This document shows, one piece after another, positions 36,611 to 45,094 of a DNA stretch of 64,000 nucleotides (positions are counted from its first letter, which is position 1; each line of letters opens with the position of its first letter). The notes below the pieces were generated by a model that was given only the letters and a program-made list of their open reading frames with translations, was not told the origin of the DNA and did no database searches. Source of the stretch: Palsa-1400 sp036501625 (lineage in GTDB: Bacteria; Verrucomicrobiota; Verrucomicrobiia; Limisphaerales; Palsa-1400); the NCBI GenBank assembly GCA_036501625.1, contig DASXZY010000073.1, positions 3,911 through 67,910 on the forward strand. Direction: 5' to 3'. Made by a program: the position numbers and the translations under genes.

Positions 36611-37885
36611 ATGATTTCTGAGAACGATCCGGCGGCGGGTGAGACTTCCTGGTACGCCGGAGTCACACAGTACCAATGGCTGATCCTCATCATTGCTTCG
36701 GCCGGCTGGGTCTTTGACGTTTACGAGGGGCAGATTTTCAATCTGACCGCGCCACATTTGCTGCCCAGCATTCTGCAGGGCACTCACGACGGTCGCGGAG
36801 TGGAATATTGGAAGGACGTTTTGTTCAGCGATTTCCTCCTCGGGGGCGCGGCGGGCGGCCTTCTGTTCGGATTGATGGCTGATAAAATCGGGCGCAAACC
36901 GACTCTCGTCGCGACCATTCTCATGTACTCCGTGTTCTCGGGGTTGATGTATTTCGCGACCAGCCTCTGGCATGTTGTGGCGCTGCGCTTTTTGGTGGCG
37001 ATGGGAACCGGCGGCGAATGGGCTGTGGCCGCGAGCCTGGTCGCGGAGGTTTTTCCCGCGCGCGCGCGAACGCACGCCTCGGGCATTTTTCACGCGACCA
37101 GCGTTAGCGGCACCTGGGTGGCGACATCGGCCGGGATACTGGTCGGGGAGCACTGGCGTTACGCTTACCTGTGCGGGATTATCCCGGCGCTGCTGGTGGC
37201 GGTCGTGATGGGGAGAGTTCATGAGCCTCCGCAGCGCGCGGCTCAAGCGGAACCATCCGGCAGCCTGCGCGAATTGTTGATTGACCCGCGCTGGGCCAGC
37301 CGGGCGCTTCTTGGGATGTTGCTGGCGGCTGTGGGTCTGGGCAGCTATTGGGCGGTCCACGTGGCCGGGCAAAGTTTGGCGGAATCCATTCTCATCCGGC
37401 ATGGCGTCGATAAAGCGGCGGCCGTCACGAAAGGGCAGGTCGCCTACGGCTATGTCGAAACATTGGGCGGGCTGCTTGGCCTATTGTCCTTCGGCCCGCT
37501 CTGCTCGCGGATTGGGCGAAAACGGGCGTTTGCCTGGATGCAACTGGGGGCGTTTGTGATCACGCCCATCGTCTGCTTTTTGCCGCGCGACTATTGGCAG
37601 TTGCTCTGCGTGCTGCCGGTGTTTGGCTTCCTGACCCTCGGCATGCATGCAGGCTACGCGATTTATTTCCCGGAGCTTTTCCCGGCGCGGCTGCGCGCCA
37701 CCGGGTCAGGGTTTTGCTTTAACGTTGGCCGCGTGGCCGCCGCGTCAATGCTATATTTCTCGGCCTGGCTGAAAAAACAGGTGGACCTGCGCGTGGCGCT
37801 TTCGCTGCTCGGCCTGCTTTTCCTGTTGGGCATCGTCATCATCCAATTTCTCCCGGAAACGAAAGGCCGGCCTTTGCCGGAGTGA
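36611..37885 (+). CDS. MFS transporter (sugar/metabolite-proton symporter type)
   Basis: The 424-residue protein has about 12 membrane helices. The MFS loop motif between helices 2 and 3 is LMADKIGRKPT, and the helix-4/5 motif is RFLVAMGTGGEW. The second half repeats this with CSRIGRKRAF. The best match by eye is the metabolite:H+ symporter group (sugars or aromatic acids); the substrate cannot be read. ATG 36611 (MISENDP) is preferred, since the preceding 16 codons have no membrane segment and overlap the end region of the glycosyltransferase transcript. It lies 51 bases after the glycosyltransferase stop and may be co-transcribed. Confidence 0.87.
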   Translation: MISENDPAAGETSWYAGVTQYQWLILIIASAGWVFDVYEGQIFNLTAPHLLPSILQGTHDGRGVEYWKDVLFSDFLLGGAAGGLLFGLMADKIGRKPTLVATILMYSVFSGLMYFATSLWHVVALRFLVAMGTGGEWAVAASLVAEVFPARARTHASGIFHATSVSGTWVATSAGILVGEHWRYAYLCGIIPALLVAVVMGRVHEPPQRAAQAEPSGSLRELLIDPRWASRALLGMLLAAVGLGSYWAVHVAGQSLAESILIRHGVDKAAAVTKGQVAYGYVETLGGLLGLLSFGPLCSRIGRKRAFAWMQLGAFVITPIVCFLPRDYWQLLCVLPVFGFLTLGMHAGYAIYFPELFPARLRATGSGFCFNVGRVAAASMLYFSAWLKKQVDLRVALSLLGLLFLLGIVIIQFLPETKGRPLPE

Positions 37886-38132
37886 CGAGCGCCATTGCAA
37901 ATACGCGATAGCGGGGTTAATTGTAGGTTTGACTAGATAACCCGGCCACGCGTGGATACAGCCTGGCGCAAATCGAGGCTGGCCGCGCGCTTGCTGATTC
38001 GCAAGGAAGCCCGCCCGCTAAGTCCGCAGGACCAGGCCCTGGCTCGCCGCCTCAGCCAACAGACGCTTTAGTTCCTGGGCATCGGCCCACGCAAACATGT
38101 CTTCGACAATAAACTGGTGGACCGAAGCCAGG

Positions 38133-39977
38133 TCATTGAGTAACCACGCGGTAATACTGGACAGTCGCGCCTTGGTTTGAGTCGTCCTCAAACGTGAAGT
38201 CTCCATCCGCGTCATCGGGGTTGGCGACGCCGAGATCGGTCCAGTTGACAAGGTCCGGTGAAGATTGCACGGCGTAATTGCGCGCCGGGTCCGCTGTAAA
38301 CTGCACGAGCGCCGCGCCCGGTTGGTACTGGAGGGTTAAATCGCGCACCGGGGCCGCCGGATGGCCATACAGATCGGGAATGCGATAGCTGCGATAAACC
38401 TCGTAGCCCGCGTATTTGCTGCTGGTGTTGGCGCTGTCAAACATCTCAAGGTCGAAGACGACGGTTGGATTGGCGTCATGGGTCACTTCTTTGAGGCGGA
38501 CCATGGTGGCGTTGGTGGAATGGGCGCTGACGAGTTGTCCGTTCTCGTATGAAACGGCGCCAAACGTAACCAATACATTTCCGGTTTGAGGCAACTCGGT
38601 CGCGTTGCCCAGCAGGCCCGCGTAGAGCCGGTCTGTATTGGTGCCCGTGTATTCCCACACCTGTGATACCGTCATATTGATTTCATCAACGCTGAATTCA
38701 GCCGCGCGGCTATAGTTATTTTGGTCGGTCACGGGCGGCGCGAACGGCTCGGCCCGGCAATTGCCATCGTCAAAAAAGAGCAGCGTGCCCTGCGGGGTAA
38801 AGACCGGCGCATGCTGCGCGTAATTCCACGCGAATGGCGTGCCGGTGGGCGTAAGCAGGTACGGCTGCCATTGTGCGCCCCAATTGTTGGTCGGCCCCAG
38901 TATCCATTTGAGCTGGCCCGAGCGCGAGAATTTCACGATGGAATCCTGATTGCGCATGGAGACAATGAGCGAGCCGTCGCTTGCATCCTCAATGACGGCG
39001 TTGGCGTGTTCGGGGTCGATTCCATAGAAGGGAAGCAGGAAGCAGAGATAGTTGATTCGTGTGGGTTCAAGCATGCTAATCAGCGACCAGGAATTGAGGA
39101 GGGCCGAATTGGTGGCGGAGATTTCCACGACCCGGTCATACGAAACGTCGGCGGTCTCGGTCGGAGCGTTTGGATTGGTGGCGCTGCTGGGGAAATTTTG
39201 CACGAACTCCTTGGCGTAGCTTATGTAAAGAATTGTTCCATGATCTGTCAGGAGGTCCTCGTGGGAATCCACCAGGTAGCCGCTTGGCGCCGTCCAATTG
39301 CTGATCGTTTGGCCGAGCATGTTGACTTCCTCAAAGCCATTTTCGGACGTCAGGGGAAAAAAGAGGTTTCCGTTCGGGAGTTGTTTGATGTCCGTAGGCG
39401 TGGGAATTGGGCCAATCTTTCCTCCGTCGGCGCCGGATTGACCGTACCAGACAACCTGCCCCGACTGGTCCACAATCGTCACGTATCCGTTTGTCACCGT
39501 ATCGTTGGCCACCCTGAACATCGTGTAGCCCGGCTCCATTTGGGAAGGGATGTTGGTGACGAGGACGATCGTCGCCATATTAACCGGGAGCGGTTTTGTG
39601 ATGTAAGTTATGGCGTTGGAATTGGTGAAGGTGTTTCGGAACTGGTCGCGCACGATGACGGTGATGGAATTGGTCCGGCTGGCCTTGAAGCCCAGCACGA
39701 TTTCCGAGTGGCTCGTGCCATAATCATAGAAGTCCCGCTGCCAAGTTTCGGTACCATCGTTGACCGATACGCTGACCAGCGAAGGCACGTCCGTGGTCAG
39801 GGCGAGATTGCCGGCCAGGGGGGCGGCGGCGTTGGTGGCAAAAGTTGGCGGCGAGATAATCGTGATCGCTTGCGTGCGTGGAACAGCCAGCAGCAGGGCC
39901 ATCACGGCCGCCAGGACCGATGCGTGCCGCAGGCTCATAAGCCTCCTGAGACAGTATTTGGTTTTGCCAGTTTTCAT
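38133..39977 (-). CDS. Aryl-sulfate sulfotransferase (ASST)-like secreted protein
   Basis: The 614-residue protein has a signal peptide (about 1-37) and an Ig-like N-terminal domain (about 40-130). A six-bladed propeller of the ASST family (PF05935) follows. Residues that fit the catalytic set of E. coli AssT are H238 (SHEDLL), H323 (EHANAV), R341 (SMRNQD) and H388 (QHAP). Family enzymes move sulfate from phenolic sulfate esters to phenols through a sulfo-histidine. Such an activity would fit a polysaccharide- or humic-degrading life, but this is inference. The C-terminus carries a ~65-residue beta-rich tail ending in YYRVVTQ, similar to two other secreted proteins in this window. ATG 39977 (MKTGKTKYCLRR) was taken as start; the ORF opens 10 codons earlier. 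Confidence 0.85.
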   Translation of the reverse strand: MKTGKTKYCLRRLMSLRHASVLAAVMALLLAVPRTQAITIISPPTFATNAAAPLAGNLALTTDVPSLVSVSVNDGTETWQRDFYDYGTSHSEIVLGFKASRTNSITVIVRDQFRNTFTNSNAITYITKPLPVNMATIVLVTNIPSQMEPGYTMFRVANDTVTNGYVTIVDQSGQVVWYGQSGADGGKIGPIPTPTDIKQLPNGNLFFPLTSENGFEEVNMLGQTISNWTAPSGYLVDSHEDLLTDHGTILYISYAKEFVQNFPSSATNPNAPTETADVSYDRVVEISATNSALLNSWSLISMLEPTRINYLCFLLPFYGIDPEHANAVIEDASDGSLIVSMRNQDSIVKFSRSGQLKWILGPTNNWGAQWQPYLLTPTGTPFAWNYAQHAPVFTPQGTLLFFDDGNCRAEPFAPPVTDQNNYSRAAEFSVDEINMTVSQVWEYTGTNTDRLYAGLLGNATELPQTGNVLVTFGAVSYENGQLVSAHSTNATMVRLKEVTHDANPTVVFDLEMFDSANTSSKYAGYEVYRSYRIPDLYGHPAAPVRDLTLQYQPGAALVQFTADPARNYAVQSSPDLVNWTDLGVANPDDADGDFTFEDDSNQGATVQYYRVVTQ

Positions 39978-40197
39978 ATTTTTGTGTTGCCTCTCTTTTA
40001 TTCGCATTTCAATTTGTGACAGTGCTTTTGGCTGTCATTTATAAACTCCTCGCTTGCTTAGTTGCCGTTTTATGTTCGGCGGGAAAACCGGACGGCACTG
40101 TAGGGGAAGCCCTCGCAACGGTCAAGAGAGTAAATACGATTTAAGGAATGATTATAGTAAAAACAGCAACACTAATGACCAGTGCTGCCCGGCTGCC

Positions 40198-43005
40198 TCA
40201 ATCTACAAAGACAAGCTCATTGGACATCAGCAGCGCCTGGGCATACTCCTGCCAGGCGGTCAGCCCGGCCTTTGCAGGTGGCGCGGGTGCGCCGGGGGAT
40301 GTGTGAAGAAATTGCGCGGCCCATTCCACTTCCTCGCGGATGGGTTCGCGCTGGAACGCCCATTGATACAGCAGATGCAGGCGCTGCTGATCGGTGGACG
40401 CTGAATAAAATTCCTTCCGCGCCACGACATTTTTGGCCTGCGCGATGACAAAAGGGCTGTTCATCAGGAACAATGCCTGCTGTGGCACGGTCGTGTAAAA
40501 CCGGCGCGGGCTGGTGGTGTCCGGGCTGGCGAAGTCGAACGCGCGAAATACGTTCGGCAGGTTTTGCCGGTCCACGAAGCCGTAAACCGTGCGCCGGTCG
40601 CAGGCGGGGTCGGTAATATCGACGGCATGCCCACCGGCGGCGAGGTCCAGCTTGCCGGAAACGGCCAGCAGCGTGTCGCGCATCGGCTCGAAGTCAAGCC
40701 GCTGCCGGTTCATGCGCCAAAGCAATTGATTGCCGGGATCGGCTTTTGCGCAGACGGCATTATTGTCGCTGGTTTGTTGATAGGCGGACGAGAGCATGAT
40801 GAGCCGATGGAGCTTTTTGATCGACCAGCCGTCCTCCATGAAACGCGCCGCCAGATAATCCAGCAACTGAGGATGAGTTGGCGGGTCCGAGCGCAACCCA
40901 AAATCACTCGGAGTCGCCACCAAGCCGCTGCCGAAATGGTGCAGCCACACGCGATTCACCAGAACTCGGGCCGTCAGCGGATTGTCCCGGCTGGCGATAT
41001 CTGCGGCCAGTTCAAGACGGCCGCTGCCGCTGTGAAACGGCTTGCGGTTGGGGCCGCTCAGGACCTCCAGAAATTCGCGGGGCGCCAGCGGCCCTGGGTT
41101 ATCGCAGTTGCCGCGAATGAAAATTGGCGTGTCGTGTGGATTGGCCCGGTCCACCAGCGCCATGGCGCGGGGAGGAGCGCCGGGCGAAGTTGCATCGAGT
41201 TCTTCGACGTGCCGTTGCAATTCGCGCATCTTTTGCCCGACGGGTGTTTGGTATAAACGGTCAAATTCACCGCGCGGGAGATTCGCCGGGGCGCCGTCCG
41301 CGTAAAGAATCTGCCGCAACGCCTCTTGCGCGGCATCGGGCAGCGACTTGACAGACGGCGCATTCGTCGGCGCCAGCGCGTTCTGCCAGCGCGAGTCGGC
41401 GTCTTTGAGAAGATTGCCATATCGTTCCGCGACATCCTTCATCGTCGCGGGCGCGTTGGTCGCAAAGGCGCTCACGACCAGCGGGTTGATGGGCGCCAGT
41501 CGATGTTTGCCAAATCCGGCTGCGAGTTCTTTCGCGCGAGCGGCGAAATCCTTCTCCGGCAGCGCGGCGAAATCGAACCAGGGCGCGAAAATCGCCGGCT
41601 CACTCTTGCGCCAGCCATCAAGGCCAGCCATCCAGCGCCGCAAAACCTCCGGGTCCAGCTTGTGCGCGTGGGCGATGCTCTCGGAATCTGTTTTATTCGC
41701 GGGCCGCTGCGCCTCGAATGCGGCCAGGAGATATTCGCCGGACTCGTTGCGCAATTGGGCGGCCATGGCTCGCTCTTGTTCTTCCCTGTAATGATCGCGC
41801 TTTTCCACGCGCTTTTTGTGCTCAGCCACATATTCGTCGCGCGCTTTGGCGGGCGCTTCAGTGCCCAGCAACGGCTCCTGGCCAGGCTCCATCGAACTGG
41901 CGAACACGCCGTACAAAGAGTAATAGTCCCGCGAGGGGATCGGGTCAAATTTGTGATCGTGGCAACGCGCGCAAGCGACGGTCAATCCCATCATCCCCCG
42001 GCAAACCACGTCAATCCGGTCATCAATGATGTCGTGTATATTATTGATAAAGCGGCGCCCGATGGTCAAATAGCCCAGGGCGGCGAGGGAGCGTTTGTCT
42101 TCGTTGCCCGGCAGCAAGTCGGCGGCGATTTGCTGTTTGATGAATGTGTCGTAAGGCAGGTCTTCGTTGAAGGCGCGAATGACGTAATCGCGATACGTGT
42201 AGGCGTAAGGATAATGCCTGTCCTCCTCAAACACGTAACCCTTGGTGTCCGCGTAGCGGGCCACATCCAGCCAATGCCGGCCCCAGCGCTCGCCGTAGCG
42301 CGGGGAGTCCAGCAGCCGGTCCACCACTTTGGCAAACGCATCCGGTGATTTGTCGGCCTCAAACGCCGCCACTTCCTGGGGCGTCGGCGGCAGGCCGATG
42401 AGATCGAAGGTGGCGCGGCGAATCAAGGTGCGCCTGTCCGCCCGCGGTGAAGGCGGCAGGTGCGCCGCTTCCAACCGGGCGAGAATGAAATTGTCCACCG
42501 GTGTCCGCACGAGGTGCTTGTGTTTGACAGCCGGAACGCTGGGTTCGCGCACCGGCTGAAAGGCCCAATGCGCGCGGGCCTTGTCCCTGATGGTCGCGAC
42601 GGAGGCGGCTCCCCCGGGTGAAGCGCGCGGGTCGGGCGCGCCCATTTTGACCCAGGCGGCGAGATTGGCGATTTGATCCGCTGGAAGCCGTTTGTTTTTG
42701 GGCGGCATCCGCAAATCCGCGTCGGTGTAACGAACCGCTTTAATCAAAAGGCTCTGGTCGGGTTCGCCGGGTTGAATGGCCGGGCCAGTGTCGCCGCCTT
42801 TGAGCAGGCCGGCGCGCGAATCGAGCAGCAGCCCCCCTTTGATTTTCGCGCTTTTCTGGCTGTGGCAACTGTAGCAACTGTCCACCAGAATGGGGCGGAT
42901 TTTGCTCTCGAAGAATTCGATCCCGGCGGGGTCATTGGCGGCCCTCGCGGAGTTTGCCAAAATGCCCGCGCAAAACGCGAACACGAACCAGGCTGCTGTC
43001 TTCAC
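40198..43005 (-). CDS. PSCyt protein: cytochrome-like CxxCH motif, DUF1549 and DUF1553
   Basis: The 935-residue protein has a signal peptide (about 1-23). The planctomycete cytochrome C-type motif C44-YSC-H48 is followed by MPPKNKRLP with the probable distal ligand. DUF1549 (about 165-370) ends in a second CARCHDHKFDPI motif. DUF1553 (about 630-890) contains NPLTARVLVNRVWLHHFG and SDPPTHPQLLDYLAARF. Length is normal for the family. The start overlaps the stop of the upstream DUF1501 gene (ATGA), so the two genes are coupled. Role in polysaccharide breakdown is suggested for the family, not shown. Confidence 0.94.
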   Translation of the reverse strand: MKTAAWFVFAFCAGILANSARAANDPAGIEFFESKIRPILVDSCYSCHSQKSAKIKGGLLLDSRAGLLKGGDTGPAIQPGEPDQSLLIKAVRYTDADLRMPPKNKRLPADQIANLAAWVKMGAPDPRASPGGAASVATIRDKARAHWAFQPVREPSVPAVKHKHLVRTPVDNFILARLEAAHLPPSPRADRRTLIRRATFDLIGLPPTPQEVAAFEADKSPDAFAKVVDRLLDSPRYGERWGRHWLDVARYADTKGYVFEEDRHYPYAYTYRDYVIRAFNEDLPYDTFIKQQIAADLLPGNEDKRSLAALGYLTIGRRFINNIHDIIDDRIDVVCRGMMGLTVACARCHDHKFDPIPSRDYYSLYGVFASSMEPGQEPLLGTEAPAKARDEYVAEHKKRVEKRDHYREEQERAMAAQLRNESGEYLLAAFEAQRPANKTDSESIAHAHKLDPEVLRRWMAGLDGWRKSEPAIFAPWFDFAALPEKDFAARAKELAAGFGKHRLAPINPLVVSAFATNAPATMKDVAERYGNLLKDADSRWQNALAPTNAPSVKSLPDAAQEALRQILYADGAPANLPRGEFDRLYQTPVGQKMRELQRHVEELDATSPGAPPRAMALVDRANPHDTPIFIRGNCDNPGPLAPREFLEVLSGPNRKPFHSGSGRLELAADIASRDNPLTARVLVNRVWLHHFGSGLVATPSDFGLRSDPPTHPQLLDYLAARFMEDGWSIKKLHRLIMLSSAYQQTSDNNAVCAKADPGNQLLWRMNRQRLDFEPMRDTLLAVSGKLDLAAGGHAVDITDPACDRRTVYGFVDRQNLPNVFRAFDFASPDTTSPRRFYTTVPQQALFLMNSPFVIAQAKNVVARKEFYSASTDQQRLHLLYQWAFQREPIREEVEWAAQFLHTSPGAPAPPAKAGLTAWQEYAQALLMSNELVFVD

Positions 43006-44453
43006 GCGATCAACTCCCGAACGACATGGCCATAAACGTCGGTGAGCCGGAAATCGCGCCCGGAATGCCGGAAGGTCAGCTTTTCGTGGTCGAATCCCAG
43101 CAGCCGCAGGATCGTTGCGTGCAAATCGTGAACATGCACCTTGTCCTGGACCGCCGCGAAGCCGAAATCATCCGTGGCGCCGTGAACATAACCGCCGCGC
43201 GCGCCGCCACCGGCCATCCACATGCTGAAACCGTGATGGTTATGGTCGCGCCCGTTGACTTTGCCGGCGTTGGAGCCGGGTTTGGGGAGTTCGACCGTCG
43301 GCGTTCGCCCGAACTCGCCGCCCCAGATGACCAGCGTATCTTCCAACATGCCGCGCTGCTTTAAATCCTTGAGCAGGGCGCCAATCGCTTTGTCGCATTC
43401 GCGGCCCAGATTGCCATGATTAAGCTGGATGTCATCGTGGCTGTCCCACGGCTGGCCGGCGCCGTGCCACACTTGCACAAAGCGCACGCCGCGCTCCAAT
43501 AAGCGACGCGTAATGAGCAATTGCCGCGCCTGCGTTCCATCGCCATACATTTTGCGAATGGATTCCGGCTCCCGGCTGATATCGAACGCGTCGGTGGCGT
43601 CCAATTGCATCCGGTATGCCAGCTCGAATGATTGGATGCGCGCCTCCAACTGCGCGTCGTCCTGCCGTTTTTTCCAGTGCCGCTCGTTCAGCTTTTGCAA
43701 CAGGTCCAGTTGCTGGCGCTGTTGTGGCAGCGAAATGTTGTCGTTCTTGATGTTCTGGATCAGGTCCTCGATTTTGGTGTGGGAAGTGTCAATGTAGGTG
43801 CCCTGATACGCTCCCGGCAAAAATCCCGCCTGCCAGTTTTGCGATTCCTGAATCGGATAGCCATTCGGGCACATGGCGATGAATCCCGGCAAGTTCTGGT
43901 TGACCGACCCCAGCCCATAGGTGACCCAGGACCCGACGCTCGGCCGGATGGAGCGCGCCTCGCCGCAATTCATGAGCAGCAGGGACGGCTCGTGGTTGGG
44001 CACGTCCGCCGTCATGGAGCGTATGACGCAAATGTCATCAATGCTCTCCGCGACGTGCGAGAACAATTCGCTGACCTCGATGCCGCTGCGGCCATATTTT
44101 TTGAATTTGAATGGGGAAGGGAAGGCCGCGCCGGTTTTGCGTTCCGTCGGCAAATTCTCCATCGGCAGCGGTTTGCCGGCGAACTTATCGAGCATCGGTT
44201 TGGGATCAAATGTATCGACATGCGAAGGCCCGCCGTTGGCGAAAATATGGATCACGCGCTTGGCCTTGGCCGGAAACTGGGGCGCCTTGGGCAGGAGAGG
44301 GGAAATATAACTGTCCGCCCGCGCCGTATTGGTCAAGCCCACGCTGGAAAGCAGATTGGCCAGGCCGATGGCGCCCATGCCCATGCCGCAGCGGTGCAGA
44401 AAATCCCGGCGCGTCAGCGCGAGATGCTCAGGATTGGGCGCATGATGATTCAT
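43002..44453 (-). CDS. DUF1501 family protein, Tat-exported
   Basis: The 483-residue protein has a twin-arginine leader (TRRDFLHRCGMG, about residues 14-25). The body is a typical DUF1501: FANGGPSHVDTFDPKP near residue 70, HGAGQPWDSHDDIQLNH near 340, GGEFGRTPTVELP near 390 and GRDHNHHGFSMWMAGGG near 415. It is the first gene of the pair with the large PSCyt protein, the reverse of the order in the cluster at 19398-22657. The sequence differs clearly from the other DUF1501 protein, so the two pairs are not recent duplicates. Upstream (44454-45094) there is no gene; a dispersed repeat lies there. Confidence 0.94.
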   Translation of the reverse strand: MNHHAPNPEHLALTRRDFLHRCGMGMGAIGLANLLSSVGLTNTARADSYISPLLPKAPQFPAKAKRVIHIFANGGPSHVDTFDPKPMLDKFAGKPLPMENLPTERKTGAAFPSPFKFKKYGRSGIEVSELFSHVAESIDDICVIRSMTADVPNHEPSLLLMNCGEARSIRPSVGSWVTYGLGSVNQNLPGFIAMCPNGYPIQESQNWQAGFLPGAYQGTYIDTSHTKIEDLIQNIKNDNISLPQQRQQLDLLQKLNERHWKKRQDDAQLEARIQSFELAYRMQLDATDAFDISREPESIRKMYGDGTQARQLLITRRLLERGVRFVQVWHGAGQPWDSHDDIQLNHGNLGRECDKAIGALLKDLKQRGMLEDTLVIWGGEFGRTPTVELPKPGSNAGKVNGRDHNHHGFSMWMAGGGARGGYVHGATDDFGFAAVQDKVHVHDLHATILRLLGFDHEKLTFRHSGRDFRLTDVYGHVVRELIA

Positions 44454-44553
44454 TTACAATAAGGTATCGACGGGCGGGGGGCCGAATCAATTCAAGAAAG
44501 TCCTGCCGCCGGGTGGCGCAAGATTTTCTGCCGGCCCTGTATAAAAAGGAACA

Positions 44554-44779
44554 GGCCGGCGCGGCGGCCCAATATGGGAGGTCGTTTTATTGGAAAAAGC
44601 CGTGTTTTGGCTTGTTCGACCTTGTTTCGCCATTAATGGCTTTGATCTCAGTTCATTTTGCTAAAAAATATTCGGGAAACCCCTGCCGACGGACCAAAAG
44701 AACACACGCCAAAGCGCGACATAGCCCATACAATACCATGCTTTGATGGTAATGCGAGCAAATAAAAGGCCGCAGAAGG
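44554..44779. repeat. Dispersed repeat, copy A (about 226 bp)
   Basis: This intergenic segment resembles 51247-51452 over its whole length. Both begin with GGCCGGCGCGGCGG. Both share TTTGGCTTGTTC, CCTGCCGA, AAAAGAACA and a 23-base identical block at 44733-44755 that contains the small hairpin ACCAT-GCTTTG-ATGGT. They end near CAGAAGG. Copy A has about 20 extra bases near its start. Substitutions fall in all reading frames, so it does not look protein-coding. It is AT-rich compared with the genes around it. The rest of 44454-45094 contains nothing I can assign. Confidence 0.8.
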
Positions 44780-45094
44780 AAAGCGATTGCACCGATCGAG
44801 TAGTGAAAGGCGCCAGCAACTTGATGGGATCGCCAGACGATTCGCGGAAAAAGTGGAAGCGGCCGCCAATAGCGCCGCCATCCATAACGATTTGGCTCAT
44901 TTGCCAAAGCCGCCCATGTGGCGCGGGTTGGTGGAAAGATCAGTGAATTCGCCTTGGCCCATTACTGATCGAGGACTCGGAAGTCGAGTTGCGGGATACT
45001 GGCGGCCATCCAGCGGCGATTTTTTGAATAGGCCGAAATTATTGAAAGTGGTTGGGGCAATTCCGGTGTCATTTTGGATGTCGAACGCTCCGCT

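Noticed and set aside
38018..38132. Short minus-strand frame after the arylsulfotransferase stop, ending QELKRLLAEAASQGLVLRT
   Set aside because: It reads like the tail of a real protein and might be a remnant, but it has no start of its own and no recognisable family.
38721..40019. 432-codon plus-strand frame
   Set aside because: It is antisense to the arylsulfotransferase, which has signal peptide and catalytic motifs.
44648..44907. Three overlapping minus-strand ORFs of 77-84 codons
   Set aside because: They lie in dispersed repeat copy A; comparison with copy B shows substitutions in all frames, so they are unlikely to be coding.
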